Source of the DNA: Massilia solisilvae
GTDB lineage: Bacteria > Pseudomonadota > Gammaproteobacteria > Burkholderiales > Burkholderiaceae_D
Length of the DNA stretch: 64,000 nt
NCBI RefSeq assembly: GCF_024753215.1
Contig: NZ_JANUGV010000001.1
Coordinates: 1,054,001-1,118,000 of the forward strand
Direction: 5' to 3'
Shown: positions 27,393 through 36,485 of the stretch, piece after piece
How positions within the stretch are numbered: position 1 is the first letter of the stretch
Layout: each line of letters starts with the position of its first letter
Made by a program: the position numbers and the translations under genes
The notes under the pieces: model-generated
The model's database searches: none
Told to the model about the DNA's origin: nothing
The model's input: the letters and a program-made list of their open reading frames with translations, nothing else

Positions 27393-27472
27393 CGCTTTCC
27401 TTCGCTGGCATTATCCAGATCAGGTACGGAGGGTATCTCTCACCCGGAAGCAAAGCCCCAGGACCCCTAGCG
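27393..27472 (-). ncRNA. TPP riboswitch (THI element)
   Basis: Read on the minus strand, the segment contains CTAGGGGTCC, GGGTGAGAGATACCC (the CTGAGA/ACCC core variant) and CTGATCTGGATAATGCCAG followed by CGAAGG, essentially the textbook TPP aptamer. A P1 stem CGCT/AGCG closes it (27469-27472 with 27393-27396). About 105 nt separate it from the receptor ATG, room for an expression platform. Ligand-bound RNA would be expected to repress the receptor gene. Confidence 0.95.
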
Positions 27473-27567
27473 AGCCGCGAGTGTATCACGAACCTGGGCG
27501 GTTCGTGGTGTGTCTGCTAATTCAAGATTGGGATGTGTTGTTAAAGCTGCGTCTTTGCTGGCTTGGC

Positions 27568-27652
27568 GTGAACGCGTGGGCAGCCAAGCTGCCCACCCTA
27601 CGCGAAATCGCGCCGGGTAGGGTGGGCAGGTTTTCCTGCCCACGGGTTCAGC
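27568..27652. repeat. REP-like bipartite palindrome, family B copy 3 (reversed order)
   Basis: Module 1 is 27568-27601 (GTGAACGCGTGGGCAG to GCCCACCCTAC) and module 2 is 27617-27652 (GTAGGGTGGGCAGG to CCCACGGGTTCAGC). The order of the two modules is opposite to the other bipartite copies. It sits between the end of the dehydrogenase gene and the leader of the receptor gene; nothing else is visible between it and the riboswitch. Confidence 0.85.
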
Positions 27653-27662
27653 TACGGCCGGA

Positions 27663-28820
27663 TCAGAGGCAAAGCTCCAGCACCTTGCGGCTGATCTCGA
27701 GGTTGACGTCGCGCTTTTCGCCCAGCTTGACCATGCGATGCGCTTCGAGTGCATTGAGCACCGGCTCGATCACTTCGCGGCCCAGCTGGTAGTCGGGCAG
27801 GCGCGTGCCCACGCCCACGTCGCGGAAGAAGGCTTCGGTGCGCGCGATCGCCTGCTCGATGCGGTCATTCTCGCTGCCTTCGGTGATGTGCCACACGCGC
27901 TCGGCGTATTGCAGCAGCTTGGCGCGCTTGGCCTCGCGCCGCACGCGCAGCATCGCCGGCAGCACCACCGCCAGCGTCTGCGCGTGGTCGAGCCCGTAGA
28001 GCGCGGTCAGCTCGTGGCCGACCATGTGGGTCGCCCAGTCCTGCGGCACGCCCGCGCCGATCAGGCCATTCAAGGCCAGCGTGGCAGTCCACATCAGGTT
28101 TGCGCGCACGTCGTAGTCGTGCGGCTCGGCCAGGGCCCTGGGTCCTTCCTCGATCAGGGTGAGCAGCAGGCCCTCGGCAAAGCGGTCCTGTACCTTGGCG
28201 TTCACCGGGTAGGTCAGGTACTGCTCCATGGTATGAACGAACGCGTCCACGATGCCGTTGCCGACCTGGCGCGGCGGCAGCGTGTAGGTGGTGGTCGGGT
28301 CGAGCACCGAGAATTTCGGGAAGACGAGCGGCGTGCCGAACGCGAATTTCTCGTGCGTGGCCTTGCGCGTGATGACGCCGCCGGAATTCATTTCCGAGCC
28401 GGTCGCCGGCAGCGTCAGCACGGCGCCGAACGGCAGCGCGGCCTGCACGTTGGCGGCGCGCTTTTCGAAGATGGTCCAGGGATCGTCATCCATGGTCGCG
28501 CCGGCGGCCACGAACTTGGTGCCGTCGATGACCGAGCCGCCGCCCACGGCGAGCAGGAAGTCGATGCGCTCGGCCTTGACCAGCGCGATCGCCTTCATCA
28601 GGGTTTCGTAGGTGGGATTCGGTTCGATGCCGCCGAATTCAAAGACCGTGTGCTGCGCCAGCGCCGCCTTGACCTGGTCGTACACGCCGTTGGCGCGGAT
28701 GCTGCCGCCGCCGTACAGCACCAGCACCCGGGCTTGCTGCGGCACCAGGTCGCGCAGCTTGGCGATCTGGCCTTCGCCAAAGACGATGCGGGTGGGATTG
28801 TAGAAATCGAAGTTGAGCAT
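27663..28820 (-). CDS. yqhD: Iron-containing alcohol dehydrogenase, YqhD/BdhA type
   Basis: 385 aa (E. coli YqhD 387). Opens with the family signature FDFYNPTRIVFGEGQI; GGGSVID (93-99) binds the NADPH diphosphate. The metal ligands D192, H196, H265 and H279 (VDAFVH, DWATHMVGHELTALYGLDH) keep the same spacing as YqhD D194/H198/H267/H281. Expected role: NADPH-dependent reduction of short-chain or toxic aldehydes to alcohols in the cytosol. It lies upstream of the receptor gene on the same strand but is separated from it by a repeat and the riboswitch. Confidence 0.93.
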   Translation of the reverse strand: MLNFDFYNPTRIVFGEGQIAKLRDLVPQQARVLVLYGGGSIRANGVYDQVKAALAQHTVFEFGGIEPNPTYETLMKAIALVKAERIDFLLAVGGGSVIDGTKFVAAGATMDDDPWTIFEKRAANVQAALPFGAVLTLPATGSEMNSGGVITRKATHEKFAFGTPLVFPKFSVLDPTTTYTLPPRQVGNGIVDAFVHTMEQYLTYPVNAKVQDRFAEGLLLTLIEEGPRALAEPHDYDVRANLMWTATLALNGLIGAGVPQDWATHMVGHELTALYGLDHAQTLAVVLPAMLRVRREAKRAKLLQYAERVWHITEGSENDRIEQAIARTEAFFRDVGVGTRLPDYQLGREVIEPVLNALEAHRMVKLGEKRDVNLEISRKVLELCL

Positions 28821-28884
28821 CTGGCCCCCTTTTGTTGCCGAACAAAAGAGGGATTATCGCGCATGCGGGCGCTTTGCGCCGGGC

Positions 28885-29844
28885 TCAGGCCTCGGCCGGT
28901 TCGCGCACCGGCGCGGCGTGCTCCTGGTGGGCGCGCGCGTGCAGCAGGTGGCGCTGCAGCGTGCCGCGCGCGGACTCGCCGATCACGCGCCAGTGTTCGC
29001 GCCGCTGCGCCGCGCGCTTGCGGTGCTTGGACGGCATGTCGGCCAGCGGCTTGAGGTAGAACGGCAGCGCGATCAGCCAGGTGTTGCCCGGCATTTCAAC
29101 GCCCCCGAGGATCTTCCAGAAGCCGTCGTAGGCGTTGGCGAAGTGCTTGACCTCATCGGGGTCGTAGGCGATGTGGGCGGTGCACTTGATCGCCACCACC
29201 TGGTCCATGCCGACCGCCTGGGCCACGCCCTGCATCGCCGCAAAGCAGAAGAAGCTGGGCGAGTTGTTGGGGAAGACCTGCTCGAAGGCTTCGAACGCCT
29301 CGCCCGAGTCGGTCCAGCGCCCCTGGTTGCGCGCAATGAAGGGCACCAGCGGCGCCTGTACGCCGGCCATTGCGCCATCCATCCAGCTGAACGACAGCCG
29401 GTGCAGGCACTTGCCGTCGGCCACCAGCGAGAGCGTGAGGTCGCCCTCGGCATTGGCGCGCGAGGCCATGTCGAGCCGGATCAGGAAGCGGTGGTCTTCG
29501 TGCTGATGCTCCCACAGCACCAGCCCGCCGTCGCAGTACACCGCCTGCTTGTAGGCAGCGTTGAAGGTGGTTTCCTCGAAGTTGTAGTGGGCCAGCGCGC
29601 ATTGCACCCGCTGGCGCGGCGACAGGCCCTTGACCAGGTAGTCGCGGTGGCTCAGGTGGTGGAACAGGTCGTCGTTGGGCGGCAGGGCGACATAATTGCG
29701 CACCACGTCGAGCTGGCACAGCGCCTGGTGGTCGCGGTAATACATCAGCACGCGCGACGTGCGCAGGATGCACAAGATCCAGGACGTCAGGCTGTACTGG
29801 CTGCGGCGGGCCAGCCAATGCTGTTTCAGGTGGGCGAAAATCAT
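28885..29844 (-). CDS. DUF535 (VirK/YbjX family) protein
   Basis: 319 aa, soluble, with no signal peptide. The protein has the DUF535 hallmarks: LSPRQRVQCALAHYNFEE, GDLTLSLVADGKCLHRLSFSW, FFCFAAMQGVAQAVGMDQV, and the basic MPSKHRKRAAQRREHW near the C-terminus. VirK/YbjX-type proteins are linked to virulence or antimicrobial-peptide tolerance in enterobacteria, but their biochemistry is not established. It stands 64 bp upstream of the dehydrogenase gene on the same strand and could be co-transcribed. The 231-bp AT-richer gap beyond its start, up to the GST gene, holds nothing else recognisable. Confidence 0.8.
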   Translation of the reverse strand: MIFAHLKQHWLARRSQYSLTSWILCILRTSRVLMYYRDHQALCQLDVVRNYVALPPNDDLFHHLSHRDYLVKGLSPRQRVQCALAHYNFEETTFNAAYKQAVYCDGGLVLWEHQHEDHRFLIRLDMASRANAEGDLTLSLVADGKCLHRLSFSWMDGAMAGVQAPLVPFIARNQGRWTDSGEAFEAFEQVFPNNSPSFFCFAAMQGVAQAVGMDQVVAIKCTAHIAYDPDEVKHFANAYDGFWKILGGVEMPGNTWLIALPFYLKPLADMPSKHRKRAAQRREHWRVIGESARGTLQRHLLHARAHQEHAAPVREPAEA

Positions 29845-30075
29845 CGCGCGCTCCGTGGTCGCAACTGGTTGTCAGGCGTTTCTATCTTGTCTTAGCTTCA
29901 GGCCGACAAAAATGAGATTGCTCAAAAGAAACAAATTCTACATTGCAACGGTCGTGCCGTGTCGTTTTTTCCAGTGTGCTGAGCCCGGCGCGGCAACACT
30001 AGCATGATTGGCGCGCCGTCCGCGGCGGTCCCTGCTCGATAATTGCGCCAAACCGAACGAAACCGGAGGTGGCCC

Positions 30076-30777
30076 GTGACCTATGAACTTTTTTATTGGC
30101 CGTCGATCCAAGGGCGCGGCGAATTCGTCCGCCTGGCGCTGGAGGAAGCGGGGGCGCCGTACGTGGACGTGGCGCGCGAATCAGGCGGCATGGAGCGGAT
30201 GATGGAACTGCTAAACGGCGCCCGGCGCCCGCCGTTTGCGCCGCCGTTCCTGAAGGCCGGCGAACTGCTGATCGGGCAGACCGCCAATATCCTGCTCTTC
30301 ATCGGGCAGCACCACGGGCTGGCGCCGCTGGACGAAGCCGATGGCTTGTGGACGCACCAGCTGCAGCTGACCATCGCCGACCTGGTGGCCGAGGCGCACG
30401 ACACGCACCATCCGATCGCCGGGTCGCTGTACTACGAGGACCAGAAGGACGAAGCGAAGCGCCGCGCGGCCGACTTTGTCGCCAACCGCATTCCCAAGTT
30501 CTTCGGCTATTTCGAGCGGGTGCTGGGCGAGCGTGAGTTCCTGGTGGGCGATCACCTGACTTATGCCGACCTGTCGCTGTTCCAGGTGATCGAGGGACTG
30601 CACTATGCCTTCCCGCGTGCGCTTGCGCGCTGCGGCGGCGACTACCCGGGCATTTTCGGGCTGCGCGAGCGCATCGCGGCCCGGCCGCGCATCGCCGCCT
30701 ACCTCGCATCGGGGCGGCGCCTGCCGTTCAGCGAGGAGGGCATCTTCCGCCATTACGCGCAGCTGGACCCGGCTTAA
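30076..30777 (+). CDS. Glutathione S-transferase
   Basis: 233 aa. The start is GTG at 30076: a strong GGAGG (30065-30069) sits 6 bp upstream, and an earlier in-frame ATG lacks one. The N-terminal thioredoxin-like domain begins YELFYWPSIQGRGEFVRLALEEAG, with Tyr near the N-terminus and a QTANILLFIG glutathione-binding segment (the usual QS replaced by QT). The C-terminal helical domain includes HLTYADLSLFQVIEGL. The layout resembles sigma/alpha-like bacterial GSTs. Its stop overlaps the convergent reductase stop by 4 bp. Confidence 0.88.
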   Translation: MTYELFYWPSIQGRGEFVRLALEEAGAPYVDVARESGGMERMMELLNGARRPPFAPPFLKAGELLIGQTANILLFIGQHHGLAPLDEADGLWTHQLQLTIADLVAEAHDTHHPIAGSLYYEDQKDEAKRRAADFVANRIPKFFGYFERVLGEREFLVGDHLTYADLSLFQVIEGLHYAFPRALARCGGDYPGIFGLRERIAARPRIAAYLASGRRLPFSEEGIFRHYAQLDPA

Positions 30778-31577
30778 TCCCAGCGCGGCGCAAACTCGGG
30801 GGTGGCGATGCGTTCGCCGGCATCGAGCGCATCGATTGCTGCAAGGTCGGCCGGCGCCAGTTGAACGCGGGTGGCGGCCAGGTTCTGCTCCAGGTGTTCG
30901 CGGCGCGTGGACGACGGAATCACCACATGGCCGCGCGCCAGCAGCCATGCCAGCGTCACCTGTGCCGGCGTGGCCTGGAGGCGCTGCGCGATGCCCTGGA
31001 TGACCGGATGCGCGACCGCCTTGCCCACCGCGAGCGGCATATAGGCGGTCACGCGGATTCCCGCCTCGCGCGTGAAGCCGGCGGCTGCCCGGTTCTGCAG
31101 GAACGGATGCAGCTCGATCTGGTTGGTGGCGATGTTCGGGGCGCCGACGGCGGCGATTGCCGTGCGCAGGTGCGCAATGGTGAAGTTGGAGACGCCGATC
31201 GCGCGCGTGAGGCCCAGTTCGCGGGCCTGCAGCAAGGCCTGCATCGACTCATCCAGCGGCACCTCGTCGCCCGGCGATGGCCAGTGGATCAGCGCCAGGT
31301 CGAGCTGTTCGAGCCGCAGCTTGCGCAGGCTCTCCTTGATGCTATCGACGAGCGCACCGGCGCGCAGGTGCTCGGTCCAGACCTTGGTGGTGACGAACAC
31401 CTGTTCGCGCGGGATGCCGCTGGCGGCGAGCGCCGCGCCTACCTCCGCTTCGTTGGCGTAGATCTGCGCGGTGTCGATGTGGCGGTAGCCGGCCACAAGG
31501 CCGTTGGCGACCGCGTCGTAAGCCTGCTGGCCCTGCAGGCGAAAGGTGCCAAGGCCGATATCGGGGATGCGTGTCAT
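30774..31577 (-). CDS. dkgB: Aldo/keto reductase, 2,5-diketo-D-gluconate reductase B type
   Basis: 267 aa, the same length as E. coli DkgB. The AKR tetrad is present: D35 and Y40 (YRHIDTAQIY), K65 (FVTTKVW) and H98 (LALIHWP). SNFTIAHL and VVIPSSTRREHLEQNL are the later family blocks, the latter contacting NADPH. Likely reduces methylglyoxal, 2,5-diketogluconate or similar carbonyls. The ATG at 31577 has AAAGGA upstream. It follows the MFS gene by 26 bp on the same strand and forms a unit with it. Confidence 0.9.
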   Translation of the reverse strand: MTRIPDIGLGTFRLQGQQAYDAVANGLVAGYRHIDTAQIYANEAEVGAALAASGIPREQVFVTTKVWTEHLRAGALVDSIKESLRKLRLEQLDLALIHWPSPGDEVPLDESMQALLQARELGLTRAIGVSNFTIAHLRTAIAAVGAPNIATNQIELHPFLQNRAAAGFTREAGIRVTAYMPLAVGKAVAHPVIQGIAQRLQATPAQVTLAWLLARGHVVIPSSTRREHLEQNLAATRVQLAPADLAAIDALDAGERIATPEFAPRWD

Positions 31578-31603
31578 GTAGTTGTTCCTTTCATTGGTAA
31601 GAA

Positions 31604-32800
31604 TCATTCGACGGCCGCCAGTGCCGGTGCTGCCGCGGGCTGTTCGCGGCGGTCGAGCGCGCGCGCCAGCGACGTGAGGAGAAAAGCGCCGACAACGACC
31701 AGGGCGCCGATCTTTGGCGTGGCCATCAGGCCCAGATGCGCGACGATGATGCCGCCGCCCCACGCGCCCAGCGCAATGCCGACGTTGAACGCGGCGATGT
31801 TCAGGCCCGAGGCCACGTCCACGGCGTGCGGCGCGTCGCGTTCGGCGCGCCGGACCACGTACACCTGCAGTGCCGGCACGTTGCCGAATGCGACCGCGCC
31901 CCAGGCCAGCACCGTGGCCAGCACGGCGAGTTTGTGCGGCGCCGTGAAGACGAGCGCCAGCAGCACCGCTGCCAGCAGGGCAAACACGATCTGCAGCGCG
32001 GGCAGCGGCCCATGGCGGTCGGCCAGCTTGCCGCCCCAGATGTTCCCTGCCGCGACCGATGCGCCATACAGCAGCATCACCAGGCTGACCGAGGATGCCG
32101 AAAAGCCGGACACCTGCTGCAGGATCGGCGCGAGGAAGGTGAAGGCGACGAACGAGCCGCCGTAGCCGAGCGTGGTCATGGCGTACACCAGCAGCAGCCG
32201 CGGCTTGTGCAGCACCGCCAGCTGGGTCGCCAGTCCCGCCGGGCGGGTGCTTGCGATATTGGCGGGCACCAGCAGCGCGCTGCCGACGATTGCGATCACG
32301 CCCAGCAGCGACACGGCCAAAAAGGTCGCCTGCCAGCCGAAGTGCTGGCCGATGAAGGTCCCGAGCGGCACGCCGGTGACCAGCGCCACCGTCAGGCCGG
32401 TGAACATCAGCGCGATCGCACTGGCCGCTTTCTCCTTCGGCACCAGGCCGGTAGCGATGGTCGAGCCGATCGAAAAGAACACGCCGTGGGCCAGGCCCGT
32501 GATGACGCGCGCGGCCATCAGGGCCGGGTAGCCGGGCGCCATCCACGCAAGCAGGTTCCCGGCCGTGAACAGCGCCATCAGCGCCAGCAGCAAGCGCTTG
32601 CGCCCAACCCGCTTGGTGAGCGCGGTCAGCACCGGCGCTCCGACGGCGACGCCCAGTGCATACAGGCTGACCAGCAGGCCCGCCGACGGCAGCGAGACCG
32701 TGAGGCTGGCGGCGATGGTCGGGATCAGGCCGACGATGACGAATTCGGTCGTCCCGATGGCGAATGCGCTCAGGGTGAGCGCCCACAGTGCAAGTGGCAT
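31604..32800 (-). CDS. MFS transporter, DHA1-type drug/sugar exporter
   Basis: 398 aa with twelve predicted helices. The start (LALWALTLSAFAIGTTEFVIVGLIPTIAASL) and the signature ITGLAHGVFFSIGSTIATGLVPKEKAASAIALMFTG are typical of the AraJ/YdhP-like DHA1 exporters. The loop 2-3 motif is KRVGRKRLL. GGAGG precedes the ATG at 32800. The gene is divergent from a LysR regulator across a 97-bp gap and is followed by dkgB, a common arrangement in which the regulator controls the divergent pair. Confidence 0.88.
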   Translation of the reverse strand: MPLALWALTLSAFAIGTTEFVIVGLIPTIAASLTVSLPSAGLLVSLYALGVAVGAPVLTALTKRVGRKRLLLALMALFTAGNLLAWMAPGYPALMAARVITGLAHGVFFSIGSTIATGLVPKEKAASAIALMFTGLTVALVTGVPLGTFIGQHFGWQATFLAVSLLGVIAIVGSALLVPANIASTRPAGLATQLAVLHKPRLLLVYAMTTLGYGGSFVAFTFLAPILQQVSGFSASSVSLVMLLYGASVAAGNIWGGKLADRHGPLPALQIVFALLAAVLLALVFTAPHKLAVLATVLAWGAVAFGNVPALQVYVVRRAERDAPHAVDVASGLNIAAFNVGIALGAWGGGIIVAHLGLMATPKIGALVVVGAFLLTSLARALDRREQPAAAPALAAVE

Positions 32801-32897
32801 GTTGCCTCCAGTTGGTTGCGAAGGCGTGCAGTGTGCGCTGGCGGAAGGCAAAGAAAAATCGGTCGCCGTACAATAGACTTTTGATTTGGAGTCACAA

Positions 32898-33794
32898 ATG
32901 CTCGATGTAGAGGCCTTGATTGCCTTTATCGCCGTCATTGATGCCGGGTCGTTCTCGGCTGCCGCCGCGCGGCTGGGACAGACCCCGTCGGGCGTGTCGC
33001 GCACCATCGCGCGGCTGGAACACCAGCTTGGCCTGACGCTGATCCAGCGCACCACGCGGCGCCTGCACCTGACCGAGGAAGGCGAATGGCTGCTGGGCCG
33101 GGCGCGCGCGCTTCTGGACGACCTGTCGAACACCGAGGCCGAGGCGGCGGCACGGCGCTCGCAGCCTGCGGGGCTGGTGCGCGTGAACGCGGCCACGCCT
33201 GCGCTGGACCACCTGCTCGCGCCGCAGGTGGCCGATTTCCTGGACGCGTATCCGCTGGTGCAGCTGGAGCTGGCGAGCGGCGAGACCGTGGTCGATCTCA
33301 TCGAGGAGCGCGCCGACCTGGCGATCCGCATTGGCAGCCTGCCCGATTCGACGCTCAACGCACGGTTGCTGGGCAGCAGCCGGCTGCGCGTGCTGGCCGC
33401 GCCCGGCTACCTTGCGCGGCATCGCGCACCGCAAGCGGTGGAGGACCTGGCGCGTCATCGCCTGCTGGGCTTCACCGAGCCGGCCACGCTCAACACATGG
33501 CCGCTGGCGCATGCGGGCGGGGAGGGCTTCACCGTGTCGCCGGCGGTGTGGGCGTCGAGCGGCGAAACGGTGCGCCACCTTGCCTTGTGCGGCGCGGGCA
33601 TCGCCTGCCTGTCCGATTTCCTGACCCGTGGCGACATTGCGGCCGGTCGCCTGGTGCCGGTGCTGGAAGCGCACACGCTGCCATGGACCCAGCCGATCTG
33701 GGCGGTGTTCTACAAGCAGGGCGCTCTGGCGCCGCGGGTGGCGGCGCTGGTCGATTTCCTGGCGCAGCGGCTGGCCGGCACGCTTGAGCGATGA
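32898..33794 (+). CDS. LysR-family transcriptional regulator
   Basis: 298 aa. The N-terminal winged HTH (FIAVIDAGSFSAAAARLGQTPSGVSRTIARLEHQLGLTLIQRTTRRLHLTEEG) is followed by a periplasmic-binding-like effector domain (about 90-295). The ATG at 32898 has GGAG 6 bp upstream; a TTG 12 bp earlier is in frame but less likely. It is divergent from the MFS-dkgB pair and is the obvious candidate regulator of both. The effector is unknown. Confidence 0.92.
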   Translation: MLDVEALIAFIAVIDAGSFSAAAARLGQTPSGVSRTIARLEHQLGLTLIQRTTRRLHLTEEGEWLLGRARALLDDLSNTEAEAAARRSQPAGLVRVNAATPALDHLLAPQVADFLDAYPLVQLELASGETVVDLIEERADLAIRIGSLPDSTLNARLLGSSRLRVLAAPGYLARHRAPQAVEDLARHRLLGFTEPATLNTWPLAHAGGEGFTVSPAVWASSGETVRHLALCGAGIACLSDFLTRGDIAAGRLVPVLEAHTLPWTQPIWAVFYKQGALAPRVAALVDFLAQRLAGTLER

Positions 33795-33864
33795 GCGTTG
33801 TCTTGCCAATTGGAATTGGGTAGCATCGACCACGTTTGTCCGTCCATCCATTTCCAGAGGCACC

Positions 33865-35655
33865 ATGACACAACGCCGCAAGTTCCTCATCAACGCCCCG
33901 CTTGGCCTGCTGGCCGCTACCACCGCCGTGCGCAACGACGCGCTCGCGCAGGACACGCCGCCGCCCGGCGCGCCGCCGACCTTCGGCGCCACGCCCGCGG
34001 TCGGTCCCGAGGTAAGCCCGGCTACCTTCGCCGAGGCCGAAAAGCTGATGCAGATGAAGATGACGCCTGCCCAGCGCGAGATGGCCTCAAGCAGCTGGCG
34101 CGTGTCGCTGTCGTCCACCATGGAGCGGCGCACCGGACCGCGCAAGGTGATGCTGGAACCGGAGCTGGCGCCGGCCACGGTGTGGCATCCGCAAGCGGTG
34201 GCCGGTGCCGCCGCTGGCAAGGGCCGCTTCGTGCGCAGCCGCGCTGGCGCGAGCGCGCTGCCCGCGCGCGACGAGGACATCGCTTACGCCACCGTGGCCC
34301 AACTGTCGCGCTGGATCGAAGCGCGCAAGCTCACCTCCGAACGGCTCACGCGGATCTACATCGACCGCATCGAGCGCCATGACGGCAAGCTGCGCAGCGT
34401 GATCACGCCCACCTTCGAGCACGCGCTGGCACAGGCGCGCCAGGCCGACCGCGAGATCGCCGCCGGCCGCTACCGCGGGCCGCTGCACGGCATTCCGTAC
34501 GGGGTCAAGGACCTGCTCGACACCGCCGGCATCCGCACCACCTGGGGCGCCGAGCCGTTCCGCGATCGGGTGCCTGCCAAGGACTCGGCCGTGGTCGCGC
34601 GCCTGAACGCGGCCGGGGCGGTGCTGGTCGCCAAACTGAGCCTGGGTGCGTTCGCGCTCAACGACATCTGGTTCGGCGGGCAGACCATGAACCCGTGGCT
34701 GCTGGAAGAGGGCGCGTCCGGATCGAGCGCGGGGCCGGGCGCGGCCACGGCGGCCGGCCTGGTGGCGTTCTCGGTCGGCAGCGAGACCGGCGGCAGCATC
34801 GTCAGCCCGTCGATGCGCTGCGGCGTGACCGGCCTGCGCCCCACCTATGGCCGGGTGCCGCGTACCGGCGCCATGACGCTGTGCTGGTCGCTCGACAAGC
34901 TGGGCCCGATGACGCGCAGCGTCGAGGATGCGATGCTGGTGCTGGATGCGATCTCCGGCCTTGATGCGGGCGATGTGGCGAGCGTGCAGTCCAGGCTCGA
35001 TTTCGACGCCGGCGCCGGCGTGCGCGGCCTGAAGGTCGGCTACTTCCCGGGCTGGATGAACGAGGCGCCGGCCACCGACGTGGACCGCGCGGCGCTGGAG
35101 CGCGTGAAGAAGCTCGGCATGACGGCGGTGCCGGTGTCGTTGCCGGACTGGCCGTACCAGTCGCTCAACACGGTGCTGTTCGCGGAGGCGGCCGCCGCGT
35201 TCGAAGAGATCACGCTCGACGGGCGCATCGACCAGCTGCGCGAGCAGGTGCCGGACGCGTGGCCGAACCTGTTCCGCGAGTCGCGCTTCCTGTCGGCGGT
35301 GGATTTCGTGCAGGCCGACCGGCTGCGCCGCAAGGTGGCGCTTGAAATGGCGCGCATCTTCCGCGAAGTGGACCTTCTGCTGGTGCCGTCGCTGCGCGAC
35401 GAGATGCTGACGATTTCGAACTTCACCGGCCACCCGTCGCTGACGCTCAGGACCGGTTTCGTGCAGGTGGGGCAGGCGCGCAGCGACTGGGCGCCCAACC
35501 CGGCCCGGCCGCTTCCCACGTTCACGCCGCCGCGCCGCGTGCCGCATGGCGTGACGCTGATCGGGCGGCTGTTCGACGAAGGCACCATTGCGCGCGCCGG
35601 CATGGCGCTGGAAAAGGATGCCGGCGTGGCCGGCGAGCGCCCGCCAGGGTTCTGA
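33865..35655 (+). CDS. Tat-exported amidase (amidase-signature family)
   Basis: 596 aa. The N-terminus TQRRKFLINAPLGLLAATTAV reads as a twin-arginine signal (RRKFL plus hydrophobic stretch), so the enzyme probably works in the periplasm. After a Pro-rich linker and about 100 extra residues, the amidase-signature domain starts near residue 140. The Ser-cisSer-Lys triad is K215 (YGVKDLLD), S287/S288 (GASGSSAGPG) and S311 (GSETGGSIV). The usual GGSSGGS is modified to GSSAGPG. It cleaves an unknown amide; annotation as a Glu-tRNA amidotransferase subunit would be wrong given the export signal. AGAGG precedes the ATG. Confidence 0.88.
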   Translation: MTQRRKFLINAPLGLLAATTAVRNDALAQDTPPPGAPPTFGATPAVGPEVSPATFAEAEKLMQMKMTPAQREMASSSWRVSLSSTMERRTGPRKVMLEPELAPATVWHPQAVAGAAAGKGRFVRSRAGASALPARDEDIAYATVAQLSRWIEARKLTSERLTRIYIDRIERHDGKLRSVITPTFEHALAQARQADREIAAGRYRGPLHGIPYGVKDLLDTAGIRTTWGAEPFRDRVPAKDSAVVARLNAAGAVLVAKLSLGAFALNDIWFGGQTMNPWLLEEGASGSSAGPGAATAAGLVAFSVGSETGGSIVSPSMRCGVTGLRPTYGRVPRTGAMTLCWSLDKLGPMTRSVEDAMLVLDAISGLDAGDVASVQSRLDFDAGAGVRGLKVGYFPGWMNEAPATDVDRAALERVKKLGMTAVPVSLPDWPYQSLNTVLFAEAAAAFEEITLDGRIDQLREQVPDAWPNLFRESRFLSAVDFVQADRLRRKVALEMARIFREVDLLLVPSLRDEMLTISNFTGHPSLTLRTGFVQVGQARSDWAPNPARPLPTFTPPRRVPHGVTLIGRLFDEGTIARAGMALEKDAGVAGERPPGF

Positions 35656-35675
35656 TCAGCACCACAAAGGCCAAC

Positions 35676-35816
35676 GTAGGGTGGGCAGATTCTGCCCACG
35701 CGTTCAGCGCTATGAAGAATAGCCGGGCGGCGAACTCCAGGCGAGCGCTGCACGGCGGACCGCGCGGCCATGCCAGCCCCTGCTGGACGCGTGGGCGGAC
35801 AAGCCGCCCACCCTAC
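35676..35816. repeat. REP-like bipartite palindrome, family B copy 4
   Basis: Module 1 is 35676-35708 (GTAGGGTGGGCAGATTCTGC to ACGCGTTCAGC); the inverted module 2 is 35783-35816 (GGACGCGTGGGCGG to CCGCCCACCCTAC). They are 74 bp apart, the widest spacing of the family here. It lies between the convergent amidase and SdpI genes. Confidence 0.85.
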
Positions 35817-35837
35817 CGTAACGCGGGTGCCGTAAGC

Positions 35838-36485
35838 TCAGGCGTGCAGCCCGCCTTCGCGTTCGAGCCGCTTGTAGTACACCAGCGAGTACACCGCCGG
35901 CGCCAGCGGCCCGGCCATCAGCAGCGCCACCGCTGCGACCGGCTGGTTGGCCAGCGCGGCAACCAGTCCCAGCACGCCGCTGCCCACCATGGTCTTGGCC
36001 GCCAGCCGATGCGTTGCGTACCACACGCGCTCGTTGGCCAGCGTCCACGGCGTGCGCACGCCGATCCAGAAGTTGCTGCGCACCTTGCCCATCACATTGC
36101 CCAGCAGGGCGAAGAACACCGCGAGCCCGGCCAGCATGTGGTGGGTGGTCGCAGCCGAACCGGTGCTGGCGCCCCACAGCACCAGCGCCTGCGCATAGCC
36201 CAGCATGGCCTCCACCAGCAAGGCGCAGTACCAGTAGGTGTCGGTGAATGCGTCGACCGAGAAGCGCGCCGGCGAAATCTTCGGCAGCACCGCGAACAGC
36301 AGCAGGCTGCCGGCCATGATGCCCGGCATGAGCCAGGCGGTGGCGCGCGCGCCGTAGCGGTCCACCTCGCCGTGGATATTCCAGTGCACGGGCATGCGGT
36401 CCGGCAGCGCGCCGTACAGGGCCAGGGTGGCGCCGGCGACAGCCAGCACCAGCAGGATCGATAACAGCAGGTAGCGGTTCTTCAT
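35838..36485 (-). CDS. sdpI: SdpI-family membrane protein (DUF1648)
   Basis: 215 aa with six hydrophobic segments. The N-terminal half contains YGALPDRMPVHWNIHGEVDRYG, the DUF1648 signature; the C-terminal half contains NFWIGVRTPWTLANERVWYATHRLA, the SdpI signature. In Bacillus subtilis SdpI gives immunity to the SdpC toxin and sequesters the SdpR repressor. No sdpC-like toxin gene is visible here, so immunity is not implied. It overlaps the upstream repressor gene by 4 bp. Confidence 0.88.
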   Translation of the reverse strand: MKNRYLLLSILLVLAVAGATLALYGALPDRMPVHWNIHGEVDRYGARATAWLMPGIMAGSLLLFAVLPKISPARFSVDAFTDTYWYCALLVEAMLGYAQALVLWGASTGSAATTHHMLAGLAVFFALLGNVMGKVRSNFWIGVRTPWTLANERVWYATHRLAAKTMVGSGVLGLVAALANQPVAAVALLMAGPLAPAVYSLVYYKRLEREGGLHA

